From positions 2,456,001 to 2,520,000 of the forward strand of contig NZ_CP075191.1 of NCBI RefSeq assembly GCF_020510625.1: a stretch of DNA of 64,000 nucleotides, written 5' to 3'. Each line of letters opens with the position of its first letter. The stretch's first letter is position 1. A program made the translations under genes and the position numbers. Origin of the DNA: Ferribacterium limneticum. Its GTDB lineage: Bacteria; Pseudomonadota; Gammaproteobacteria; Burkholderiales; Rhodocyclaceae. Below, piece by piece: positions 51,702 to 59,234 of the stretch. The notes under the pieces are model-generated. The model saw nothing but the letters and a program-made list of their open reading frames with translations. It was not told the origin of the DNA and did not search any database.

Positions 51702-54116
51702 ATGTCGAACCCCAACACGCTCCCGGAAACCGTCGAACTGCCGCTGCTGCCGCTGCGCGACGTGGTCGTTTTCCCGCACATGGTCATCCCGCTGTTCGTC
51801 GGCCGCCCCAAGTCGATCAAGGCGCTCGAAATGGCCATGGAAGCCGGCAAGAATATCCTGCTGGTCGCCCAGAAATCGGCTGCCAAGGACGAACCGGAGC
51901 CGGAAGATCTTTACCGCATCGGCTGCCTGGCCAACATCCTGCAGATGCTCAAGCTGCCCGACGGCACCGTCAAGGTGCTGGTCGAAGGCACGCAGCGCGC
52001 CCGCGTCGAAGCCATCGAGGTGCAATCCTCGGTCTTCATGGCCACCGCCGTTCCGCTCGTCCAACCCGGCGTTGAAGACCACGAAATCGAGGCCATGCGC
52101 CGTGCCGTGGTTGCCCAGTTCGACCAGTTCGTCAAACTGAATAAAAAAATCCCGCCGGAAGTGTTGTCCTCCATCGCCGGGATCGAGGATGCCGGTCGCC
52201 TGGCCGACACCATAGCCGCTCACCTGCCGCTCAAGCTGGAGCAAAAGCAGGAAGTGCTGGAGATGGAAAGCATCCGCGAGCGTATCGACCGCCTGCTCTC
52301 CCAGCTCGAAGCTGAAATCGACATCCTGCAGGTCGAGAAGCGCATCCGTGGCCGCGTCAAGCGCCAGATGGAAAAGAGCCAGCGCGAGTACTACCTGAAC
52401 GAACAGGTCAAGGCCATTCAAAAGGAACTCGGCGAAGGCGAAGAAGGTGCCGATCTCGAAGAGCTGGACAAGAAGATCAAAGCGGCCGGCATGAGCAAGG
52501 AAGGCCAAGCCAAGGCCGAGGGCGAGTTGAAAAAACTTCGCCTGATGTCGCCGATGTCGGCCGAAGCCACGGTCGTCCGCAACTTCATCGAAACACTGAT
52601 CGGACTGCCGTGGCGCAAGAAGACGCGTATCAGCAAGGATCTGCGTGAAGCCGAGAAGGTGCTTGATCAGGACCATTACGGCCTGGACAAGGTCAAGGAA
52701 CGCATCGTCGAATATCTTGCCGTGCAGCAGCGCGTCGACAAGGTCAAGGCACCGATTCTCTGCTTAGTTGGCCCTCCTGGCGTTGGCAAGACCTCGCTTG
52801 GCCAATCCATCGCCAAGGCGACGAACCGCAAGTTCGTGCGCATGGCCTTGGGTGGTGTGCGCGATGAAGCCGAAATCCGTGGTCACCGCCGGACCTATAT
52901 CGGCTCGATGCCGGGCAAGATTCTGCAAAGCCTGACCAAGGTTGGGGTACGCAATCCGCTCTTCCTGCTCGATGAAGTGGACAAGCTCGGCCAGGACTTC
53001 CGTGGCGACCCTTCTTCCGCGCTGCTCGAAGTACTCGACCCGGAACAGAACCACACCTTCCAGGACCATTACGTCGAGGTCGATTTTGACCTTTCCGACG
53101 TCATGTTCGTCGCTACCGCGAACACCCTGAACATTCCTGCCCCATTGCTCGACCGGATGGAAGTCATCCGCCTGTCCGGCTACACAGAAGACGAGAAGGT
53201 CAATATCGCCATGCGCTATCTGCTGCCCAAGCAGATCAAGAACAATGGCCTGAAGAAAACCGAAATTTCCGTTGCCGACAGTGCAGTACGCGACATCGTC
53301 CGCTACTACACCCGTGAAGCCGGTGTCCGGGCGCTGGAACGCGAAATCTCAAAGATCTGCCGCAAGGTGGTCAAGACCTTGGTGCTGAAGAAGCGTGACT
53401 CGAAGATCTTGGTCAACGCCAAGAACCTCGACAAATTCCTCGGTGTTCAGCGTTATAGCTATGGCATGGCCGAAAAGGAAAACCAGGTCGGTCAAGTCAC
53501 CGGTCTGGCCTGGACGGAAGTTGGCGGTGAACTGCTGACCATCGAATGTGCCAACATGCCGGGCAAGGGCAATATCCTGCGTACTGGTTCGCTCGGTGAC
53601 GTGATGAAGGAATCGGTCGAAGCCGCCCGCTCCGTTGTCCGTGCTCGTTCGCGCCGCCTTGGTATCAAGGATGAGGCCTTCGAGAAGACCGACATCCACA
53701 TCCACGTTCCGGAAGGCGCAACGCCGAAGGATGGCCCGTCCGCCGGCATCGCCATGACCACGGCGCTGGTCTCCTCCTACACCGGCATCCCGGTCCGCTG
53801 CGATGTCTGCATGACCGGCGAGATCACCCTGCGCGGCGAAGTGCTGGCCATCGGTGGTCTCAAGGAAAAACTCCTGGCGGCCGTACGTGGTGGCTTGAAG
53901 ATCGCCTTGATTCCGGAAGAGAACGTCAAGGACCTCACCGAGATCCCTGACAACATCAAAAACAAGATAGAAATCATCCCGGTCAAGTGGATTGATCAAG
54001 TACTGGAACGCGCGCTGGAACACAAGCCAGAGGCCCTTCCTGAGCAAGCTGATGCCAATTCCGGCACACCAGCGTCAACCGAGGCCGCAGGGGCTACAAC
54101 ACTGCTTACTCATTGA
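51702..54116 (+). CDS. lon: ATP-dependent protease La (Lon)
   Basis: 804-residue AAA+ serine protease that degrades misfolded and regulatory proteins. N-terminal LON substrate domain (LPLLPLRDVVVFPHMVIPL), coiled coil, Walker A GPPGVGKTS (about 356), Walker B LFLLDEVDKL, and the Ser-Lys dyad in PKDGPSAGIAM and GGLKEKLLAA. Likely heat-induced from the promoter just upstream. A stretch of A/S/T after the protease domain forms a short disordered tail. Confidence 0.97.
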   Translation: MSNPNTLPETVELPLLPLRDVVVFPHMVIPLFVGRPKSIKALEMAMEAGKNILLVAQKSAAKDEPEPEDLYRIGCLANILQMLKLPDGTVKVLVEGTQRARVEAIEVQSSVFMATAVPLVQPGVEDHEIEAMRRAVVAQFDQFVKLNKKIPPEVLSSIAGIEDAGRLADTIAAHLPLKLEQKQEVLEMESIRERIDRLLSQLEAEIDILQVEKRIRGRVKRQMEKSQREYYLNEQVKAIQKELGEGEEGADLEELDKKIKAAGMSKEGQAKAEGELKKLRLMSPMSAEATVVRNFIETLIGLPWRKKTRISKDLREAEKVLDQDHYGLDKVKERIVEYLAVQQRVDKVKAPILCLVGPPGVGKTSLGQSIAKATNRKFVRMALGGVRDEAEIRGHRRTYIGSMPGKILQSLTKVGVRNPLFLLDEVDKLGQDFRGDPSSALLEVLDPEQNHTFQDHYVEVDFDLSDVMFVATANTLNIPAPLLDRMEVIRLSGYTEDEKVNIAMRYLLPKQIKNNGLKKTEISVADSAVRDIVRYYTREAGVRALEREISKICRKVVKTLVLKKRDSKILVNAKNLDKFLGVQRYSYGMAEKENQVGQVTGLAWTEVGGELLTIECANMPGKGNILRTGSLGDVMKESVEAARSVVRARSRRLGIKDEAFEKTDIHIHVPEGATPKDGPSAGIAMTTALVSSYTGIPVRCDVCMTGEITLRGEVLAIGGLKEKLLAAVRGGLKIALIPEENVKDLTEIPDNIKNKIEIIPVKWIDQVLERALEHKPEALPEQADANSGTPASTEAAGATTLLTH

Positions 54117-54123
54117 TTTTGAA

Positions 54124-54161
54124 GGAAAGGATGCCGACGTACTATCTCCGGCAACCTTTCC
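54124..54161 (+). other. hairpin after lon
   Basis: 12 base pairs with one internal A-A mismatch (GGAAAGGATGCCG with CGGCAACCTTTCC). No T-run follows, so it may be a weak terminator or a processing site between lon and hupB. Confidence 0.4.
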
Positions 54162-54197
54162 TCTCTGATCGAAGCCCGTCGATTGCCCGAAAATCCG

Positions 54198-54227
54198 CTT
54201 GACACAAGGATTTCGGCGGAGATATAA
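54198..54227 (+). promoter_or_regulatory. sigma-70 promoter of hupB
   Basis: Perfect -35 TTGACA at 54198-54203, 18-base spacer and TATAAA at 54222-54227, giving a start near 54234 and a 45-base leader before the ATG at 54280. Confidence 0.8.
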
Positions 54228-54279
54228 ATCCGTCCTCACGAATTTCAACCACACCAATTTGATCCATTAGGGGACCTAA

Positions 54280-54552
54280 ATGAACAAGACTGATCTGATC
54301 GATTCCATCGCTTCCGAAGCTGATATTTCCAAGGCTGCTGCCGGTCGCGCACTGGATGCCGCCGTTGAAGCCATCAAGGGTGCACTCAAGGCCGGCGACA
54401 GCGTCAGCCTGATCGGTTTCGGCACCTTCTACGTTGGCGAGCGCGCTGCCCGCACCGGTCGCAACCCGCGTACCGGCAAGACCCTCGAAATCAAGGCCGC
54501 CAAGCAGCCGAAATTCCGTCCGGGCAAGGGCCTGAAGGATGCTTGCAACTAA
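54280..54552 (+). CDS. hupB: DNA-binding protein HU
   Basis: 90-residue nucleoid protein. Signature [24 protein letters not shown] DNA-binding arm present (residues about 58-77), with the helical dimerisation domain before it. GGGG box six bases upstream. hupB directly after lon is the common order in proteobacteria. Confidence 0.96.
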   Translation: MNKTDLIDSIASEADISKAAAGRALDAAVEAIKGALKAGDSVSLIGFGTFYVGERAARTGRNPRTGKTLEIKAAKQPKFRPGKGLKDACN

Positions 54553-54561
54553 TCGTTGCCC

Positions 54562-54637
54562 GGGCGCTTAGCTCAGTTGGCAGAGCGTCTGCCTTACACG
54601 CAGAATGTCGGCGGTTCGACCCCGTCAGCGCCCACCA
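54562..54637 (+). tRNA. tRNA-Val (UAC)
   Basis: 76 bases with encoded CCA. Acceptor GGGCGCU, anticodon loop CUUACAC (UAC) within UCUGC/GCAGA, T-loop GGUUCGACCC. It lies nine bases after hupB and is probably co-transcribed with it. Confidence 0.98.
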
Positions 54638-54659
54638 AATCTCTGTCTAGAGAAGATGA

Positions 54660-54683
54660 CCCCGCCCACAAGGCGGGGTTTTT
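54660..54683 (+). terminator. terminator of the hupB-tRNA-Val transcript
   Basis: 7-bp stem CCCCGCC/GGCGGGG, 5-base loop, then T5. It ends 16 bases before the HDOD gene start. Confidence 0.9.
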
Positions 54684-54699
54684 GTTGAATAATGCAGCC

Positions 54700-55584
54700 A
54701 TGAAGACTGCTGATCTCCCTGCTCCCAACGATCCGGACAAGAAAGGCGATGCCCTGAAGGCACAGCGCTTTCAGATGTTGGCCGATATCGCCAAGGAACT
54801 CTCTGGCGAGGTGGTTTTTCCAACTTATTTCGATGCTGTACTACGTCTGCGCAAAGCTCTGCAGGATCGTGATCAGAGCATCGCCAACATTGCCCATGCG
54901 GTTTCAGTAGAGCCGCTGATTTCAGCCAAACTGCTTCATCTGGCCAATTCCGTCGCCTTCAACCCGCAGGGAAATGAGGTGGTCGACCTTAAATCAGCCA
55001 TCGTCCGCCTCGGACTCAACGCAGTGCGCACGGCTGCGCTCTCGATTGTGATGACCCAGTTGATGCGCGCCAAAGGCATGGCCGAGTTTTCAGAAATCAC
55101 CCATGGCCTCTGGGAGCATTCAATCCAGACCTCTGCCGCAGCCTGTGTCATCGCCAGGCAGATGACCCGCATGAACGCAGACGAAGCCATGCTGGCCGGG
55201 CTGATTCATGACCTGGGTGCGTTCTATATGCTCTATCGGGCTACCCAGTACGAAGAGCTTCGCCATCGCCCGGAGAGCATCAAGTACCTGATCGTCAATT
55301 GGCATGAAAGCATTGGCGTTTCTTTGCTTAACGCCTTGGGACTACCGGCGGAAATCGTCGAGGCCACGGCTGACCACGATCACATGCGGCCAACACCGAC
55401 AGCGACCAAAACCCTGTCAGATGTCATCTATGTGGCCAACATGCTCTGTGGTGGGCATTTCGAATGGCTGATGCAGGATCAACCGGAGCTGACTTCCGAA
55501 CTCGCAACGCTGGAAGAAGAATACGGCCATCTACGGCCGGAAATCGAAGCCTTGACGGCAGAAATGCGCGACAGCTTCAGCTGA
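54700..55584 (+). CDS. HDOD-domain protein
   Basis: 294 residues; the central HDOD region includes VSVEPLISAKLLHLANSVAF and an HD-like MLAGLIHDLGAFYML. HDOD proteins are signalling adaptors, often in c-di-GMP, chemotaxis or stress pathways. The start at 54700 is used because the frame upstream runs through the tRNA-Val gene. No ribosome binding site stands out. A c-di-GMP-type protein is encoded 3.6 kb downstream, though not adjacent. Confidence 0.8.
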   Translation: MKTADLPAPNDPDKKGDALKAQRFQMLADIAKELSGEVVFPTYFDAVLRLRKALQDRDQSIANIAHAVSVEPLISAKLLHLANSVAFNPQGNEVVDLKSAIVRLGLNAVRTAALSIVMTQLMRAKGMAEFSEITHGLWEHSIQTSAAACVIARQMTRMNADEAMLAGLIHDLGAFYMLYRATQYEELRHRPESIKYLIVNWHESIGVSLLNALGLPAEIVEATADHDHMRPTPTATKTLSDVIYVANMLCGGHFEWLMQDQPELTSELATLEEEYGHLRPEIEALTAEMRDSFS

Positions 55585-55590
55585 TTGCGC

Positions 55591-56355
55591 TCAGCCCTTG
55601 CGACCGTGGCCGGTCTTTACCTGAGTCGAGGCCAGGATGCCACGCAGGATATTGATCTCATCCTTCTCCAGGCGGACTCGGCCGAACAAGCGGCGCAGTT
55701 TCGGGAACAAGCGCCCCGGCTGCTCGGGGTTGTAGAAACCACTATCGGTCATGATCGTTTCAAGGTGACCATAAAGCCCCTCGATCTCGTCGTGCGTCGC
55801 CACCGGTGAGGCGAAAGGCGTCACCCCCGGCACCACCACGGGTGGCTGCTCCAGGAATGCGGCCATCCGGCACTCGTAGCACAGCACCTGAACGGCTGAA
55901 CCAAGATTGAGCGAACTAAAATCCGGGTTGGTCGGGATCGTCACCGCCGCCTGGCAATGCAGGATTTCTTCGTTGGTCAGACCGACAGTCTCGTTGCCGA
56001 AAACCAGCGCCACATCGCTCCCGGCGGCAGCCTCGGCAATCAGTCGGGCCACCGTCTCGCGCGGCGCCCCGAGAACCGGACCGATGTCACGCTGCCGCGC
56101 CGACAGCGCAACGGCAAAGGCAGTCCCGGCCAGCGCTTCCTTCAGGGAAGTGGTGACGGTGGCTTGCGCCAGCACATCAACAGCGCCGGTTGCCCGCGTA
56201 TCCGCCTCGGGATCGGGAAACTGCTTCGGGGACACCAGATACAGATTGGACAACCCCATGGTCTTCATGGCCCTTGCTGCTGCACCGATATTGCCCGGGT
56301 GGCTCGGACGGCACAGGACGACTCTGATACGCGACAGCAGGACTTCTGGGTTCAT
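55591..56355 (-). CDS. trmJ: tRNA/rRNA methyltransferase, TrmJ/SpoU family
   Basis: 254 residues with SPOUT-fold motifs: RPSHPGNIGAAARAMKTMGL near the N-terminus, ALVFGNETVGLTNEEI (about 108-123) and LNLGSAVQVLCYE (about 140-152). These fit TrmJ, which 2'-O-methylates tRNA position 32. It is divergent from suhB; TrmJ next to suhB is the E. coli arrangement as well. Confidence 0.9.
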   Translation of the reverse strand: MNPEVLLSRIRVVLCRPSHPGNIGAAARAMKTMGLSNLYLVSPKQFPDPEADTRATGAVDVLAQATVTTSLKEALAGTAFAVALSARQRDIGPVLGAPRETVARLIAEAAAGSDVALVFGNETVGLTNEEILHCQAAVTIPTNPDFSSLNLGSAVQVLCYECRMAAFLEQPPVVVPGVTPFASPVATHDEIEGLYGHLETIMTDSGFYNPEQPGRLFPKLRRLFGRVRLEKDEINILRGILASTQVKTGHGRKG

Positions 56356-56421
56356 GGTGTAAAATTCGTTCTTTCAAATATATATCGGGTGGCACTGGCC
56401 GCCCGTTAGCTCTTTAAGCCC

Positions 56422-57228
56422 ATGCATCCAGCTCTGAATATCGCCATCAAGGCAGCGCGTCGCGCCGGCCAGATCATCAATCGCGCTTCGAACGACCTCG
56501 ACTTGCTCAAGGTGACCGCCAAGCAGCCCAACGATTTCGTGACCGAGGTCGACAAGGCTGCCGAAGCCGCGATCATCCAAACCCTGCAGGAGGCCTATCC
56601 GAATTACGGCATTCTAGCAGAGGAGTCTGGCGAGGCCGCCGGCAAGGGCGATGGGGAATACCAGTGGATCATCGATCCGCTCGACGGCACCACCAACTTT
56701 ATTCACGGCATGCCGCAATATGCAGTTTCGATCGCCCTCGCTAAGGGCGGCATTGTCGAACAGGCCGTCGTCTTCGATCCAAACCGCAACGAACTCTTCA
56801 CCGCCAGCAAGGGCGGCGGCGCCTTCCTCAATGAGCGCCGTATTCGCGTCTCGCGCCGCACCCGCCTCGGTGAATCGCTGATTGGTACCGGCTTCCCGTA
56901 CCGGATGTTCGACAAGATCGATCTCTACCTGTCCATCTTCAAGGAACTGGCCGAGAAGACCGCCGGCCAGCGCCGCCCCGGTGCTGCCTCCCTCGATCTG
57001 GCCTATGTCGCCTGCGGCCGTTACGACGGCTTCTGGGAATTCGGCCTGTCCCCGTGGGACATGGCAGCCGGTGCGCTGCTCATCTCCGAAGCCGGCGGCC
57101 TGGTCAGCGACCTGCGCGGCGACGCCAACTATCTAGAAACCGGCAATCTGGTTGCCGGCACGCCGAAGGTTTTCGGGCCGCTGCTCAAGATCATCCAGGA
57201 CAAGTTGCCGGAAAGCGTTCGCGGCTAA
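56422..57228 (+). CDS. suhB: inositol-1-monophosphatase family protein
   Basis: Mg-dependent phosphatase that in bacteria also joins the rRNA antitermination complex. The 268-residue product has [19 protein letters not shown] (metal ligands, about 84-95) and the C-terminal [20 protein letters not shown] at 56422. Confidence 0.93.
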   Translation: MHPALNIAIKAARRAGQIINRASNDLDLLKVTAKQPNDFVTEVDKAAEAAIIQTLQEAYPNYGILAEESGEAAGKGDGEYQWIIDPLDGTTNFIHGMPQYAVSIALAKGGIVEQAVVFDPNRNELFTASKGGGAFLNERRIRVSRRTRLGESLIGTGFPYRMFDKIDLYLSIFKELAEKTAGQRRPGAASLDLAYVACGRYDGFWEFGLSPWDMAAGALLISEAGGLVSDLRGDANYLETGNLVAGTPKVFGPLLKIIQDKLPESVRG

Positions 57229-57246
57229 TTCGGCCGGAAGCCAAGG

Positions 57247-57272
57247 AAAAAGCGCCTCAGGGCGCTTTTTTT
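57247..57272. terminator. bidirectional terminator after suhB
   Basis: AAAAGCGCC stem paired with GGCGCTTTT around a TCAG loop, followed by further T. It separates suhB from the convergent thioesterase gene. Confidence 0.9.
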
Positions 57273-57332
57273 ACGACTTTGACGCAAGCGGTGAGCGGCT
57301 TACTGCAGCCCCCTTGCCTGCCCGCTGAGCCA

Positions 57333-57803
57333 TCAAGTAGCTGCGACGTTCTTGATCACCGCGATCGGCGCCGTCGCGCTGGCCTGCAGCTTGCCGCTGG
57401 TATCGCGCAGGACGGCGCGGGCGTTGATCAGCATCCGGCCAGCCTTTTCCAGTTCTGCCTCGACGAACAGTTCGCCGGCCAGCACCGGGCGGAAATAATT
57501 GGTCGTCTGCGACACGGTGGTCACCGAAGATTCAGCCGAAACTTGCGAGAAGGCAGCGAAGACCATGCCGAAATCGAGCATGGCCGAGATGATGCCGCCC
57601 TGCACGAAACCGTTGCCCTGCGTGAAGGGCGCTCCGACCACGTAGCCCATGCATACCCGGCCCTCGCTGGCCGACACGATGCGCATGCCGAGGGCGATGG
57701 CCAGCGGATTGGTGTCCACCGCCACGTCGGCCAGCCCTTCATCGATCACCCGGCGGACGATGGCGCGCTCCGGGTGCTGCCGCATCTCGCCGCTGCCGCT
57801 CAT
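57333..57803 (-). CDS. PaaI-type hotdog-fold thioesterase
   Basis: 156 residues with the hotdog core GFVQGGIISAMLDFGMVFAAFS, where the Asp is the candidate catalytic residue, and TNYFRPVLAGELFVEAELEKAGR. It probably hydrolyses an acyl- or aryl-CoA. Its start overlaps the stop of the upstream aminotransferase by four bases. Confidence 0.82.
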   Translation of the reverse strand: MSGSGEMRQHPERAIVRRVIDEGLADVAVDTNPLAIALGMRIVSASEGRVCMGYVVGAPFTQGNGFVQGGIISAMLDFGMVFAAFSQVSAESSVTTVSQTTNYFRPVLAGELFVEAELEKAGRMLINARAVLRDTSGKLQASATAPIAVIKNVAAT

Positions 57804-58979
57804 TTGGCAAGCAGGACGTCGAGCATGCCGATCATCTGATCGATCTCGGCTTCGCTGACGTTGAGCGCCGGCATGAAACGCAGCAGGTTCGGGCGCGGGG
57901 CGTTGAGCAGCAGGCCAACCGGCGCCTGGGTCAGTGCCTTCTGGACGATTTCCGGGCCGCGCTCGTCGTCGAGGATCAAGGCACGCAGCAGACCTGAACC
58001 GCGTTCGCCCTGCAGGCCGTGCTTGGCCGACAACTCACGCACGCTGGCTCAGGTATTGCCCCTTGGCCGCCACGTCAGCCAGGAAACCCGCTTCCAGCAT
58101 GCGCTTGACGACCGCGACACCGACCGCCGCCATCAACGGGTTGCCGTTGTAGGTGCCGCCCTGGTCGCCCGGCACGAAGCAGCAGATGGCCTCGCGGGCG
58201 AGCAGCGCGGCCAGCGGCACACCGCCGCCAATACCTTTGCCGAGGGTCATGATATCCGGCGCGATGCCGGCATGTTCGTGGGCGAACAGCTTGCCGGTAC
58301 GGCCGACACCGGTCTGCACTTCGTCGACGATGAGCAGGATGCCGCGCTGTTCGGTCAGCGCGCGCAGTGCCATGAGGAAATCGAGGTCGGCGGGAATGAC
58401 GCCGCCCTCGCCCTGCACCGGTTCGAGCATGACCGCCACCGTCTTCGGGCCGATCAGCGCTTCGACCGAGGCGATGTCGTTATAGACCGCCTTCGGGAAG
58501 CCGGAGACCTGCGGGGCGAACAGCGTATCCCAGCCTGCCTTGCCGGAAGCCGACATGGTGGCCAGCGTGCGGCCGTGGAAGGAATGACCAAAGGTGATGA
58601 TCTCGAAGGCACCTTCGCGGTTCAGTTGCCCCCATTTGCGGGCCAGCTTGATCGCCCCCTCGTTGGCCTCGGCCCCGGTATTGGCGAAGAAGACCCGGTC
58701 GAAGCAGGAATTGGCGGTGAGCAGGCCGGCCAATTCGACCATCGGGCCATTGTAGAAGGCCGGGCTGGGATTGAGCAACTTGCCGGCCTGCGCGGTCAGC
58801 GCAGCGGTGATTTCTGGCGGGCAGTGGCCGAGACAGTTGACCGCCCAGCCCTGGATGAAGTCGAGATAGCGCTTGCCCCGATGGTCAGTTAGCCACGATC
58901 CTTCGCCACTCTCAAAGACGAGATCGGGACGGTTGGTGATGGTCATCAGGGAATCGGTCGAATAAGCGCCGTATTGCAT
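57800..58979 (-). pseudogene. argD: class III aminotransferase (acetylornithine transaminase-like), frameshifted
   Basis: The first 314 residues (start 58979) contain the fold and PLP site: [30 protein letters not shown] and [11 protein letters not shown] with the PLP lysine. The frame ends at TGA near 58035. The remaining 80 residues ([18 protein letters not shown], then RFMPALNVSEAEID) continue in the next frame from about 58042. Together they make a normal-length (about 394) enzyme, so a single-base insertion or two-base deletion occurred at 58037-58045. All else is intact, which suggests a recent mutation or a sequencing error. argD assignment is by family; other class III enzymes are possible. 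Confidence 0.82.
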
Positions 58980-59234
58980 GAAAGGCTCCGAAGTTAAGCG
59001 GGGAAAACTGAAGTATAAGTTGGTCATGCGGCTGTGATTATTTCGCCGCCACATTTTCCGGCCAGGCGACCAGGCCTGCTTCGCAGAAGGGCGCGCCCTG
59101 CGCCTCTTCGCCACCGAAAATGATTGCACGGATGGGTGCCCACCGTCCGGGTAAAGCTCCCGGAGCGGAAGTGAAGTTCAGTTTCCTCGGCTGATGCCTG
59201 CCAGACGTCGCCAGAGTCAAGACTGACTATTGCG
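58980..59234. other. gene-poor gap upstream of the aminotransferase
   Basis: 255 bases. A 60-codon frame (59038-59220, minus) has reasonable codon use but no recognisable motif or ribosome binding site. It could be a remnant; I do not call it a gene. Confidence 0.4.

Noticed and set aside
54556..54699. Upstream extension of the HDOD frame
   Set aside because: It translates straight through tRNA-Val and its terminator.
59038..59220. 60-codon minus-strand frame
   Set aside because: Codon use is acceptable but there is no motif, no ribosome binding site and no partner; kept only as a note.
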